DNA from: a virus
Virus record (IMG/VR): IMGVR_UViG_3300007538_000091
Span: 1 to 34,203 of that record
DNA: 34,203 nucleotides
Reading direction: 5' to 3' (one strand)
A program made the translations under genes and the position numbers. Below the pieces are notes generated by a model, which saw only the letters and a program-made list of their open reading frames with translations, had not been told where the DNA came from and did not search any database. This document shows positions 9,004 to 16,563 of the stretch, one piece after another (the stretch's first letter is position 1; each line of letters starts with the position of its first letter).

Positions 9004-9455
9004 TACTTCCTCTCCACAGATTGTCTCGAACTGGCCCTTAACCATTCTTGAAACTCCTCTCTCATATCATTAAACGCTCGGCGCGCATTTGGATCCGTGT
9101 CAAATTCAGATCTGCTCTTTATCCCTAAAGACGCCCGAAGAAACGCAACCGCATTTGCTTCTGTCACCTCTTCTCCAGTCCCAGAAAGAATCCATTCCTG
9201 AAACTTACGGTTCCGGCATAACGCACCGGCAGAAGATTTTAATTTTTCAATCTCCCTCTTGTCTGTCATTGCAACAGGCTGGTCATGGTCATCCAACTTG
9301 ACCATCGCAACCATGTAGCGGGACCCCGCCCAATCTTGAAAAAGAATGGACGGACAGTCCTCTGGGTGAATCCCCAGTCTCAAGACGGTGCCATCTGAAT
9401 TTTGTGTGATGGCAATCTTGACCGCTTCAAAGTGGACAGCATCAATCTCCGACAC
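9003..9455 (-). CDS. Conserved hypothetical phage protein
   Basis: 150 residues starting at GTG (9455) with GGGAG 10 nt upstream. The N-terminal part is beta-rich (VLRLGIHPEDCPSILFQDWA, GSRYMVAMVKLDD) and the C-terminal half is helical (ANAVAFLRASLGI and EEFQEWLRAS). The N-terminal pattern recurs in recombination clusters of other phages but has no assigned role. It overlaps its neighbours at both ends. A part in recombination is inferred from position only. Confidence 0.75.
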   Translation of the reverse strand: MSEIDAVHFEAVKIAITQNSDGTVLRLGIHPEDCPSILFQDWAGSRYMVAMVKLDDHDQPVAMTDKREIEKLKSSAGALCRNRKFQEWILSGTGEEVTEANAVAFLRASLGIKSRSEFDTDPNARRAFNDMREEFQEWLRASSRQSVERK

Positions 9456-9729
9456 TGTAAATGCGCTCCCTCTCTCTGAGTATCGGGTAAGTGCTCGGGA
9501 TCAGTCCCTTTGATCCCTTCTGCACCCGATCATCAACCGCTGTTGCTTCGCCGTCACGGCTTGACTCGATCACATCAATGTCACCAATGATGTAACCCAT
9601 TCGTCTTAGTGTTTTCTGATGATCACTCTCTGCACACAACGCCAACTTGATTGCCTCTTCAGCGTTCTCAGCGGAGACCGCTTTGCATTTAAAGAAGTCA
9701 ATGTTGTAGCTGACGTAATATTTATGCAC
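9442..9729 (-). CDS. Hypothetical protein
   Basis: 95 residues beginning at GTG with AGGAGG 8 nt upstream. The start is the first frame position consistent with overlap of the preceding stop. The N-terminal half (YYVSYNIDFFKCKAVSAENA, EEAIKLAL) resembles short ferredoxin-like domains in phage proteins. The C-terminal 40 residues are polar and probably disordered. Function unknown. Confidence 0.7.
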   Translation of the reverse strand: MHKYYVSYNIDFFKCKAVSAENAEEAIKLALCAESDHQKTLRRMGYIIGDIDVIESSRDGEATAVDDRVQKGSKGLIPSTYPILRERERIYSVGD

Positions 9730-10036
9730 CGGGGCGACCTCCTAAACGAGAGGCCATCTTGTAGAGATGATCGACAGATCCCTTGATGAATGATTGCGTC
9801 GCAGGAGAGGCTGTTGTTGAAAGCAACATGCCATCCTTGGACGCCCGAATCAAGACAGACAAACGCGCGTTATACAACGCGCTCATCAACTCAGTAATAT
9901 CAGAGAAGTCCAAGTTATCAATCACCCTATCCCCATCGATACGAGCAGAAACTCGACCGCCGTGAGATCCGTTCTGAGATATCTCATACTCGGCATTGAT
10001 ATCACCGAAGCTTTCTTTAAATGTCATCTTAACCAT
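9722..10036 (-). CDS. Hypothetical protein
   Basis: 104 residues from the ATG at 10036, which follows GAGGAG at 7 nt and overlaps the preceding stop by 8 nt. A beta-rich N-terminus (MTFKESFGDINAEYEIS, RVSARIDGDRVIDNLDF) leads into helices. A polar, Gly/Arg-rich tail ends the protein. No family is recognised. Confidence 0.7.
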   Translation of the reverse strand: MVKMTFKESFGDINAEYEISQNGSHGGRVSARIDGDRVIDNLDFSDITELMSALYNARLSVLIRASKDGMLLSTTASPATQSFIKGSVDHLYKMASRLGGRPGA

Positions 10037-10298
10037 TGGTGTACTCCTCGTACATTGTTCGGGCAACCTCTAGTGGATCCACCCCTTGCAACGCCCACCA
10101 AAGCTCTTCATCGCCGAAACCATGAAGCTCCATGTGGTGGGCATGGCACATGGGGACAACCCAGTTGTCACCAACCTTTAAACCCATTCCGTTTGGTTCT
10201 GCGTAGGTTACGTGGTGGGCCTCCCCCTCCTGTTGACAGATCAGGCAAGGCTTCCCACGAACCGACCACAGATACTTCTCAGAACGGTATCTTGTCAT
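10029..10298 (-). CDS. HNH-type endonuclease-like zinc protein
   Basis: 89 residues. CLICQQ, then EAHHVTYAEPN, then VPMCHAHHMELHG is the arrangement of a treble-clef HNH domain: one Cys pair, an HH motif, then C-x2-HH. The tail (GFGDEELWWALQGVDPLEVA) is like that of DUF968/Rap-type phage recombination nucleases. Such enzymes cut branched DNA, and the neighbours (SSB-like and Sak-like proteins, RecB-type nuclease) fit. The start could be GTG 10301 or ATG 10298; neither has a well-spaced binding site, so coupling to the upstream gene is likely. Confidence 0.78.
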   Translation of the reverse strand: MTRYRSEKYLWSVRGKPCLICQQEGEAHHVTYAEPNGMGLKVGDNWVVPMCHAHHMELHGFGDEELWWALQGVDPLEVARTMYEEYTNG

Positions 10299-10608
10299 CA
10301 CTCACCGCGCCACGGTTCATCGCCATAGGCGCCGGTCTCATCGGCGCCACACTCACCGAAGCGGACTCGTCTTTAACATACGGCTTGCTGGCTGACAGTG
10401 AGATGAAGTCCCCGGCTTTCTCCGTTTGTTTTGCCCAGCCTGAGATATCTGCCTTGGCAAACTTCTCTCCGCCGTTAATCTGCTCGGCCAGATTTCGGAC
10501 CAGCTCTGCATCAAACTCAACACTTCCTTTATAGTCAGGTTGATTTGTTCCTTGCACTTTGCGGTTGTTGAAAAACAAAGCGCCGCGTGGCTTGTCGTAC
10601 TGTGTCAT
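10279..10608 (-). CDS. SSB-like protein (DUF736-type fold, SSB-like tail)
   Basis: 109 residues. RGALFFNNRKVQGTNQPDYK, then SGWAKQTEKAGDFISLSASK has the strand pattern of DUF736-like OB-fold proteins. The protein ends in SDDKIPF, close to the D-D-D-I-P-F tip with which bacterial SSB recruits partner enzymes. An Ala/Met/Pro-rich linker joins fold and tail, also as in SSB. It probably coats single-stranded DNA for the recombination proteins encoded alongside. GGAGA precedes the ATG, which overlaps the upstream stop as ATGA. Confidence 0.78.
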   Translation of the reverse strand: MTQYDKPRGALFFNNRKVQGTNQPDYKGSVEFDAELVRNLAEQINGGEKFAKADISGWAKQTEKAGDFISLSASKPYVKDESASVSVAPMRPAPMAMNRGAVSDDKIPF

Positions 10609-11246
10609 GCTGTTTTCTCCTTGAGCCCTTCAGCTTTTTTCATGAATGCGTCATACACCGACTTGTAACTTTCAGGATCTAGTCGTTCCATCTGTTCGAG
10701 AGGTGTCTTGTTAATCGCCCAAAACTGACGCAGGTTATTGAGCGTGGTTGTCCCGTCAGGGCCAACCATAAACTTCAGCATGACCTCCTTCAGGCCGCTG
10801 AGATCTTCTGTTTTTTCTGACTCGCCCGAAACACTCTTCACTTCAAACTGCAAAGGAGCGTTCTGGTTGATAGTTTCCCCTTGGTATATGTACATACCAA
10901 GCCCCATGTAGGCCATGCACTTGACTAAACAGCGTTGATACGCTGAGTTAATGTCGAAGCAGTTCGGATTAGCGACCGGCTTATTCTTGTAATCAAGAAC
11001 CGGCAAGAACTCAGTCACGCTTTCAATGCGCGACCCTTCCTCGCCATCAATCCAAACATGCACGCACGCCAGTGCGGTGCTGTCTTCAAGGTACTGGACC
11101 CCAGTCTTCTCAAAGCGCGCGTTCGGGTAATGCTTTTTCAATGTTGACCACGCCCACGCCCAAGAGAGATAGGTGAACCCGTTCTTCTCTTCGGTGTGGC
11201 CGTTACAGTCAATCGCTGACAGTGTTTCCCAAACAGACTTAGACAT
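10605..11246 (-). CDS. Sak-type single-strand annealing protein (DUF1071)
   Basis: 213 residues from the ATG at 11246 (AAAGG upstream, 8-nt overlap with the preceding stop). The N-terminal SVWETLSAIDCNGHTEEKNG, followed by FTYLSWAWAWSTLKKHYP, is the hallmark of the DUF1071/Sak family of phage recombinases, and the AYQRCLVKCMAYMGLGMYIY block is also typical. These proteins bind single strands and anneal complementary DNA, working with an exonuclease and SSB, both of which are neighbours here. The C-terminal 60 residues are a variable helical region. Confidence 0.86.
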   Translation of the reverse strand: MSKSVWETLSAIDCNGHTEEKNGFTYLSWAWAWSTLKKHYPNARFEKTGVQYLEDSTALACVHVWIDGEEGSRIESVTEFLPVLDYKNKPVANPNCFDINSAYQRCLVKCMAYMGLGMYIYQGETINQNAPLQFEVKSVSGESEKTEDLSGLKEVMLKFMVGPDGTTTLNNLRQFWAINKTPLEQMERLDPESYKSVYDAFMKKAEGLKEKTA

Positions 11247-11619
11247 ACTTTGTGCCTTTGAAGATCTCGTCATGGAGTTCTCTCCCTAATGTGGTTGGCG
11301 ATAGAAGGGGCGAGCAGTTTTTGAGTTGCCCATCGGTCAACTGCCCTGCGTCGTGAAGCACTCTGGCCCAGTATTTTTTTGTCTTGCCGTGCTTGCGGAT
11401 CATCGTTGCAATTTCCCTTGCGGCAGGCTCCATAGATATCGTGTTCGCCGATAACGGGGCAGGCTTGTGGACAGGTGGAATCACTTCGATCCGCCCTGTA
11501 TCGCGGTCAATCTCATTGAGAAGGCTCCGTAAAATTTCCACATGGAGCGCATGGTACTTCAGCGTCTCCTCAAGGCTGTAAATTTTATCTTCAACTAATT
11601 GTTTAATATTGCTAGACAT
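11239..11619 (-). CDS. Hypothetical protein with coiled-coil N-terminus
   Basis: 126 residues from the ATG at 11619, chosen for GGGAG at 7 nt and the 8-nt overlap with the exonuclease stop; the longer frame runs back into that gene. Residues 5-45 look coiled coil (DKIYSLEETLKYHALHVEIL). A Pro-rich linker follows, then a helical domain. Being between the exonuclease and annealing protein, it may be an accessory factor, but no family is recognised. Confidence 0.72.
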   Translation of the reverse strand: MSSNIKQLVEDKIYSLEETLKYHALHVEILRSLLNEIDRDTGRIEVIPPVHKPAPLSANTISMEPAAREIATMIRKHGKTKKYWARVLHDAGQLTDGQLKNCSPLLSPTTLGRELHDEIFKGTKYV

Positions 11620-12496
11620 TGCTATCTCCCTTGTATTGATCACAAAATTCTGCGACACCGCAGAAGTTTCCCTCGCATCGGGTGAACTCACCCTTGCGAT
11701 GTTCTATAAACAGTGCGTCACCATCTTTAGCAGTCTGTTTATAGAGCATGGCTTCCATCTCCGAATCAAATAACTTGACCGCAGACTTCCGTCCATCCTT
11801 CATGAGCGCCCACTTACTGGGCTTCATCCACCGCTCCTGATCGTTACAGAGTGGCAGTGGATCCTCAAATTCAAAGCGTTGCTGTGCGTCTTGATGCGCC
11901 CAGACTCGACCGAGCACGTACTCGTCCGCACGATCCTGATCCCATAGTTGTACCGGAATAACCATCACTGGTGACTTGGGATAGGCTGACTCGAACTCTG
12001 CCTTACGCCGGTTCCAGTCCCGGACAAACGCACACACCTCCAGCTTGGAGACCGGAACTTGTTTCACCTTCCTGATCAACCATGCGTAGCAGTTCAACTG
12101 TTGCTCCCATTCGGGCTTGTCGTTCATCACCGCCCACGCAGAGCAAACCTTGTAGTCCATTACCTGAATGGACCCATCGGCTTCGTACTTCTGAATATCA
12201 ACAGCGCCCGAAATAGTCCACCCGTTCAGCCGGGCAAACAAACGCTCCTCATGCACCGTGTCAGGCGTCTCACCGGCCGCATCAAGGATGTGGTGTACGG
12301 CAGTACCGAACAATGACCAGACGCGCTCAGACGCGTCTATGGTGAGTTCATCCTTGTAAATTTCTCTAAGCTTCTGTATACGGGGCGGAGAGATCAAGGT
12401 TGTGACACTGATATCCGCATCACCCTTTGAGTATTTGTCGGATCGAGCGAACCGAAGGATCGGTTCTGGAATGTTGTAATGATTTGTGATCTTCAC
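11612..12496 (-). CDS. RecB/Cas4-family PD-(D/E)XK exonuclease
   Basis: 294 residues from GTG 12496, which has GGGAGG 5 nt upstream; an ATG seven codons further up lacks a site. All RecB-family motifs are visible: GTAVHHIL (His 68-69), GAVD (Asp 100), MDYK (Asp 114, Lys 116) and QxxxY in EQQLNCYAW. The C-terminus has three cysteines (CEGNFCGVAEFC), as in Cas4/AddB iron-sulfur nucleases, though a fourth N-terminal ligand is not obvious. It probably resects DNA ends to feed the annealing protein. First gene of the leftward block, divergent from RusA. Confidence 0.87.
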   Translation of the reverse strand: MKITNHYNIPEPILRFARSDKYSKGDADISVTTLISPPRIQKLREIYKDELTIDASERVWSLFGTAVHHILDAAGETPDTVHEERLFARLNGWTISGAVDIQKYEADGSIQVMDYKVCSAWAVMNDKPEWEQQLNCYAWLIRKVKQVPVSKLEVCAFVRDWNRRKAEFESAYPKSPVMVIPVQLWDQDRADEYVLGRVWAHQDAQQRFEFEDPLPLCNDQERWMKPSKWALMKDGRKSAVKLFDSEMEAMLYKQTAKDGDALFIEHRKGEFTRCEGNFCGVAEFCDQYKGDSNV

Positions 12497-12510
12497 GACT
12501 GCCTCCCAAC

Positions 12511-12537
12511 AGTACAAATGCGAGTGATCAATGTACT
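12511..12537. promoter_or_regulatory. Inverted repeat in the divergent spacer
   Basis: Only 63 bases separate the exonuclease and RusA starts. An inverted repeat, AGTACA and TGTACT with a 15-nt spacer, fills the centre, about 15 nt from one start and 23 nt from the other. The left arm continues AGTACAAATGC, which recalls the nine-copy near-palindrome. A shared operator is the simplest reading. No clear -10 or -35 boxes are visible, so promoters may lie in the flanking coding sequence. Confidence 0.4.
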
Positions 12538-12559
12538 ACAGCGAACAGGAGAATGCAAC

Positions 12560-12958
12560 ATGTTTCAAGAAAACAATAAACGAGCATCAATTACGTTTGT
12601 GATCGAGGGCGAACCTGCGTCAAAAGCAAATTCGCGTAGAATGGTAACCATCAAAGGAAGCCCTCGACTGATCAAGTCAAAAAAGGCGCTGGACTACTGC
12701 AAGAATTTTCAGTTACAGTGCCCTGTACTAGAGGAGCCCTTTGAGGTTGATGTTGTTGTCACATTGCATATTTACTATGCAACAAGAAGGCCAGATCTGG
12801 ATGAGTCCATTGTCCTTGACGAGATGCAAGATCGCATCTACAAAAACGATAGGCAGGTGAAAGAGAAACATGTTTACTGGCATCTCGATCGAGATAGACC
12901 ACGAGCAGAAATCTGCGTTGAGGTTATGGAGAGCGGTCATCAATCAAGCTGTGGCTGA
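12560..12958 (+). CDS. RusA-like Holliday junction resolvase
   Basis: 132 residues from the ATG at 12560, with AGGAG 8 nt upstream. The sequence opens with FVIEGEPASKANSRRM and carries RRPDLDESIVLDEMQDRIYK, followed by NDRQVKEKH: the RusA pattern of several acidic residues on a small alpha/beta fold, where N-D replaces the usual D-D. RusA enzymes are dimeric and cut four-way junctions to resolve replication and recombination intermediates. First gene of the rightward 12.6-15.3 kb group. The tail overlaps the next gene by about 90 nt. Confidence 0.88.
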   Translation: MFQENNKRASITFVIEGEPASKANSRRMVTIKGSPRLIKSKKALDYCKNFQLQCPVLEEPFEVDVVVTLHIYYATRRPDLDESIVLDEMQDRIYKNDRQVKEKHVYWHLDRDRPRAEICVEVMESGHQSSCG

Positions 12959-13157
12959 TGCTTTCAGTGAGAAACGACATGATCGAGTCGGCGTAAGTCG
13001 TTGGTTATTAAGCAAAGATTTCGAAACTGTTTGTGATTTTGCATCTTTCGACCCGCGTGTCATCAAGCGATGTATCGCAGAAATCCTGCTGGAAAATGGT
13101 TCGGTCAGGGCAGAGGTGCTCGGTAAGAGAATGATTACCGAGCTTGAGGAAGTTTAA
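12870..13157 (+). CDS. Small hypothetical phage protein
   Basis: 95 residues if started at ATG 12870 (AGGTGA upstream); a TTG at 12918 would give 79 and reduce the overlap with RusA. The body (LWRAVINQAVADAFSEK, then SRWLLSKDFETVCDFASFDP) is of a type common in phage replication regions and helical throughout, with a possible helix-turn-helix. It precedes the primase-helicase by 11 nt. Function unknown. Confidence 0.72.
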   Translation: MFTGISIEIDHEQKSALRLWRAVINQAVADAFSEKRHDRVGVSRWLLSKDFETVCDFASFDPRVIKRCIAEILLENGSVRAEVLGKRMITELEEV

Positions 13158-13168
13158 CGGGAGGATTC

Positions 13169-14920
13169 ATGACTCATGAATTCGTAACCGCGTCCTATGC
13201 AAGGACGCTATCGATCGGTCAGCACAAAAAGAAATGTCCAGCGTGTTCTCCAACCCGCAAAAAAAAGGGAGACCTGTCCCTGTCTATTCAGGTTACGACC
13301 GAGTTCATGGTGTACAACTGTCATCACTGTGGATTTTCTGGGCGCCATGATTATCCGGAGAAAAAAGTGCAAATGAACAATTTAACTGCCACTAAAAAGC
13401 CTGCACCAATTAAGCATGAACCCCTGACAGAAGAGGCTATGAGCTGGCTGTCTTTAAGAGGGATCTCAAAGGAGACCGCGACCGAAGCAGGACTTCTTTC
13501 ATGCATGCACTACATCAATTCAGAGGGCGCAGAGATCCCTTGTATTGCATTCCCATATGTAGTCAACGGGAAGGGTGTCGGGCACAAGATTCGTGGTATC
13601 AAGACCAAGGGATTCTCTTGCACCGCGCCACTGAGAAGCTTCTTCAACCTTGATCGAGTAGACCGAGGAGACTTCTTGTATATCGTTGAAGGCGAGATGG
13701 ATGCCCTCTCTTTGATTGAGTGCGGAATGACATCCGTTATCAGCGTCCCCAACGGGGCGCTGGGGAAGGTTAAGGATAGGGTTCCAGATAAAGAAGACGA
13801 CCTAGCATTTCAGTTTCTCTGGGACGCAAAGGGTCTTCTGGATGAGTGCTCAAGAATTATTATTGCCACTGATAATGATTCTGCTGGGCAAGCGATGGCA
13901 GAAGAACTCGCTCGTCGTATCGGTAAAGATAGATGTTGGAAGGTGAACTGGCCCGAAGGATACAAGGACGCAAACGAAATCCTTATTGCCACGGGCAAAG
14001 ATAATCTCGAGAGGATTTTAAAGAACCATAGTCCTTGGCCTGTTGCTGGCATCTATGATGCCAAGCATTTCTATGATCAGGTGATGAACGTCTATGAGCA
14101 GGGGCTAGGAAAAGGATTATCTACTGGGTACATGGATGTTGATGAGATTTACACGATCGCCATGGGCCAGCTCACTGTTGTAACCGGGATCCCGGGGCAC
14201 GGTAAGTCAGAATTTATTGACCAAGTCATGATGAATCTCGCGAAGAATCATGACTACAAGTTTGCTGTATGCTCGTTTGAGAACGAGCCCAGATTGCACA
14301 TTCCAAAACTGATGAGCAAGCATTGCGGCAAGCCATTTTTTACTGGCCCAAACGATCGCATGAGCCCATCCGAAATGGATCAGTCTCTCCAGTTTGTTAA
14401 CGACCACTTCACATTCTTGTATCAAGCAGATGGATCTCAGGCGACACTGGATGACATTATTTCAAGGCTGAAGATTGCTGTCATGCGCCATGGTATCTCG
14501 GGCGCAGTGATTGACCCGTACAACTACATTGAGAAGCCACGAGACATGGCTGAGACAGACTGGATCAGCGATCTACTGACCAGACTGCGGATGTTCGCGC
14601 AGGCGCACGACATCCACCTATGGTTCGTCGCTCACCCCACCAAACAGCAGAAAGAAAACGGCACTATCCCGCCGCCAAAGGGGTATGACATTGCTGGTTC
14701 TGCGGCTTGGTTTGCGAAAGCGGACTTTGGCCTGACCGTCCACCGCCCAGAGCCAACCAGCCCACGCTCTGAGATCCATGTTTGGAAATGCAGGTTCTCA
14801 TGGCTTGGGCAATGCGGAAAAGCGGATCTCATCTTCGACAAGGTGACATCTCGATACAATCCAATGCCGACCTATTATTACTCAAAGCCAGAAGAGATCG
14901 TTGTGAATGCCCCTTTCTGA
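13169..14920 (+). CDS. T7 gp4-type primase-helicase
   Basis: 583 residues, close to T7 gp4. The ATG has GGGAGG 4 nt upstream. Zinc-finger cysteines lie at 23, 26, 51 and 54. The Toprim domain has EGEMDALS (Glu 174) and DND at 235-237. The RecA-like helicase has a Walker A, GIPGHGKS, at 340-347, an Asp-containing strand before PYNYIEKP, and a C-terminal HPTKQQKENG/GSAAWFAKAD region typical of gp4/DnaB helicases. It would unwind DNA as a hexamer and lay primers. No DNA polymerase is in the window. Confidence 0.95.
   Translation: MTHEFVTASYARTLSIGQHKKKCPACSPTRKKKGDLSLSIQVTTEFMVYNCHHCGFSGRHDYPEKKVQMNNLTATKKPAPIKHEPLTEEAMSWLSLRGISKETATEAGLLSCMHYINSEGAEIPCIAFPYVVNGKGVGHKIRGIKTKGFSCTAPLRSFFNLDRVDRGDFLYIVEGEMDALSLIECGMTSVISVPNGALGKVKDRVPDKEDDLAFQFLWDAKGLLDECSRIIIATDNDSAGQAMAEELARRIGKDRCWKVNWPEGYKDANEILIATGKDNLERILKNHSPWPVAGIYDAKHFYDQVMNVYEQGLGKGLSTGYMDVDEIYTIAMGQLTVVTGIPGHGKSEFIDQVMMNLAKNHDYKFAVCSFENEPRLHIPKLMSKHCGKPFFTGPNDRMSPSEMDQSLQFVNDHFTFLYQADGSQATLDDIISRLKIAVMRHGISGAVIDPYNYIEKPRDMAETDWISDLLTRLRMFAQAHDIHLWFVAHPTKQQKENGTIPPPKGYDIAGSAAWFAKADFGLTVHRPEPTSPRSEIHVWKCRFSWLGQCGKADLIFDKVTSRYNPMPTYYYSKPEEIVVNAPF
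13366..13379 (-). repeat. Near-palindrome copy 3, degenerate
   Basis: AGTGCAAATGAACA on the plus strand, 12 of 14 positions of the family pattern, preceded by an A-run (T-run on the minus strand). It lies inside the primase coding sequence near the zinc finger, so it may be chance. Confidence 0.35.
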
Positions 14921-15278
14921 ACCAAAGCGCAAGGATGACATGTGGGAGATCGACCGCATGTTAATCCGTGACGATATTGACATGGACCAGCATGTGACAC
15001 TTGAGCAGTTCATCCATGATATCCACAATGTTCGGTTGTTCAGTCTGCCTCCTCAAACTTTTGAGGTGAAATCGCATTCTGGACTGCCGTCATCAGGAAC
15101 GCTGAGAGAAGCAGTTGCTTGGAAAAAATTGACTGGGATCCGGAAAAGATTCAAGGCTGTATCGCTTGATGTGGATCGAGAGATGATGGATTTGGGGCTG
15201 GATGTTCCGCGTCATTACAACGCGGAACTGATTAAGGTTGGGGCGCAATGCCTTAACGAGTTCTATGAAGACTGGTAG
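14907..15278 (+). CDS. Hypothetical protein downstream of primase-helicase
   Basis: 123 residues, overlapping the primase-helicase end by 14 nt, so probably coupled. Acidic N-terminus (MWEIDRMLIRDDIDMDQHVT), mixed middle, then helices (LREAVAWKKLTGIRKRFK). No known motif. It is the last gene of the rightward group and converges with the next gene across a strong hairpin. An accessory replication role would be a guess. Confidence 0.7.
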   Translation: MPLSEPKRKDDMWEIDRMLIRDDIDMDQHVTLEQFIHDIHNVRLFSLPPQTFEVKSHSGLPSSGTLREAVAWKKLTGIRKRFKAVSLDVDREMMDLGLDVPRHYNAELIKVGAQCLNEFYEDW

Positions 15279-15305
15279 GAGCTGAGACGACCACGTTTCA
15301 GTTCC
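15278..15305. terminator. Hairpin spanning two convergent stop codons
   Basis: A 12-bp stem with two G-T pairs (GGAGCTGAGACG with CGTTTCAGTTCC) and an ACCA loop. The left arm starts on the last base of one stop codon and the right arm contains the other gene's stop. There is no T-run on either side, so it is not a classical intrinsic terminator. It more likely protects both transcript ends or acts as a bidirectional pause. Confidence 0.6.
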
Positions 15306-15567
15306 TCAACTCCCAAGAACCACAGTCGTTTTTAAAGAGATTGATCTCGCCATTTTTTAGGATGTCGTTATATTCAAGCTGGTTCTTCACATCAAACAGC
15401 CAGTGATGGGTGGGCATCCTCAGCATGACGCCCGAATCAGAGATGCGCTTTATCTCAGAGGCAACCTCAAAGACATCCGCTAAACCCATTTGTATTTTCA
15501 GCAACGCCACGAGGTCAGGGTAACCCTCAATGGGTGGTGTCGCATACAACTCACCATCGCCTTTCAT
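15298..15567 (-). CDS. Hypothetical protein
   Basis: 89 residues. AGGAGG stands 6 nt before the ATG, the strongest site in this area. The protein has an amphipathic helical middle (LVALLKIQMGLADVFEVASE) and an aromatic stretch (PTHHWLFDVKNQLEY). No family is recognised. Unlike its upstream neighbours it follows a terminator, so it probably has its own promoter, perhaps controlled by palindrome copy 4. Confidence 0.72.
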   Translation of the reverse strand: MKGDGELYATPPIEGYPDLVALLKIQMGLADVFEVASEIKRISDSGVMLRMPTHHWLFDVKNQLEYNDILKNGEINLFKNDCGSWELRN

Positions 15568-15584
15568 AAAAATCCTCCTGAGTC

Positions 15585-15615
15585 ATTATAACATTAAGTG
15601 CATTTGCACTTTTTT
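15585..15615 (-). promoter_or_regulatory. Candidate extended -10 promoter with palindrome copy 4
   Basis: On the minus strand, TGTTATAAT (extended -10, TATAAT at 15590-15585) lies just before the binding site of the 15567 gene. The exact AGTGCATTTGCACT palindrome at 15597-15610 covers the spacer and the -35 position, where an operator would sit. The -35 itself (AAAAGT) is poor and the leader would be very short, which lowers confidence in the promoter. The palindrome itself is certain. Confidence 0.4.
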
Positions 15616-15620
15616 GCCAC

Positions 15621-15644
15621 AAAAAAAGCCCCCGAAGGGGCTTT
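15621..15644 (-). terminator. Rho-independent terminator (leftward)
   Basis: Read on the minus strand: AAAGCCCC, loop TTCG, GGGGCTTT, then a continuing T-run of seven. It is an 8-bp stem with the stable UUCG tetraloop, a textbook intrinsic terminator. It ends leftward transcription from the 16.5-18.9 kb genes before the next gene. Confidence 0.88.
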
Positions 15645-15799
15645 GAAATGAGGGGCCGATTCCCATGATTTCCGCACTATGAATTAAGGCGGCACGGTTG
15701 ATCAGGGCAGACTGCCAAACTCATCAGGGGGACAGTCTGTCTGACATCATGGGCATAGAGCGAGGCTATCCGCACATTTGGAGTAACGCCGCCACCCCT
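15645..15799 (-). other. Structured non-coding stretch before the terminator
   Basis: 155 bases without a supported gene, ending at the terminator. An 8-bp perfect pairing (CCCATGAT/ATCATGGG, 15746-15753 with 15662-15669) encloses the segment. Inside, CAGACTGTC pairs with GGCAGTCTG (one wobble), exposing a 14-nt loop that contains CTGATGA. That loop is the hammerhead core heptamer, but no matching GAAA or cleavage site fits. It may be a structured 3' untranslated region, a small RNA or a decayed ribozyme. Confidence 0.4.
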
Positions 15800-16561
15800 T
15801 CAATCTTGTAAACGCTTGAGCACCTCTGCCTTCAGCCTGCGATTCAATAGTGATAGAGCCGCACTAGGATCTTTGCCATGGGCGAAGACCCCTGTTTCAT
15901 GCTCCACTAGATAATGTGAATACACTGTGGGCTCATAATAATTCTGCTCAGTCCCGAAGCAGGTCAACCGATACACCTCGATTCGCCTCTCATTAAACGC
16001 GTGGTCTGGGATCACCTCTGCGCCTATCACGAACTGGACTTCACCATTCACGATAAAGCGAGACCATTGATCGTCCACTTGATTCACAGTTGACGGTGAG
16101 CAATTTAGTAAGACAGATCGTGTCACTATATTTTTTGATCTAACTACAGAGATTCTTTTGCCTGTGATTTGCACAGAAAGAGGGAGACCAAAACCAACCT
16201 TAATCGAAAAATCATATTTGAATCCTTCATAAGGAAAGATACGGCTTCCTAATGTAGTGCGGGCCTTACGTATGACGCTATCCTTTTTTTGCGAGAAACT
16301 AACTTCATCTCTATGCTGAATACTCTTCCTGTATTCCCGAATGTCGTCTAGCGCAGAATCGAGCCTCCGAAAAGAAGAACGAATGGTCTCCGCATCCAAA
16401 TGAGGGTTGGCGCTTTCAAGCAAAACCTTGCAAGTAGATCCGCAACCTTTTTCAAGATTGCCCCACACATCATTAGGGATGTTCATGAGACTAGACATAT
16501 TGCTTAGATCGCTCAGGTGAAACCTGAGCGAGTTGTACTGCCTTACAAGTGCAGAATTCAT
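15800..16561 (-). CDS. Hypothetical protein
   Basis: 253 residues; AAGGAG 6 nt before the ATG. The N-terminal 120 residues are helical and basic; the C-terminal half is beta-rich (SIKVGFGLPLSVQITGKRIS, RFIVNGEVQFVIGAEV) and ends in a basic helix (SLLNRRLKAEVLKRL). It follows the VWA protein by 2 nt and so probably shares its transcript. It could be a substrate or partner of the MoxR/VWA pair, by position only. No family is recognised. Confidence 0.78.
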   Translation of the reverse strand: MNSALVRQYNSLRFHLSDLSNMSSLMNIPNDVWGNLEKGCGSTCKVLLESANPHLDAETIRSSFRRLDSALDDIREYRKSIQHRDEVSFSQKKDSVIRKARTTLGSRIFPYEGFKYDFSIKVGFGLPLSVQITGKRISVVRSKNIVTRSVLLNCSPSTVNQVDDQWSRFIVNGEVQFVIGAEVIPDHAFNERRIEVYRLTCFGTEQNYYEPTVYSHYLVEHETGVFAHGKDPSAALSLLNRRLKAEVLKRLQD

Positions 16562-16563
16562 AG

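Noticed and set aside
9962-10534. 190-codon plus-strand frame
   Set aside because: It is antisense to several coupled genes including the HNH and SSB-like genes, and reads as low-complexity Pro/Arg sequence.
15710-15735. A sixth hammerhead ribozyme at the CTGATGA word
   Set aside because: No GAAA with a C before it and no usable cleavage triplet can be joined by stems in any of the three topologies; G would be at the cleavage position in the best alignment.
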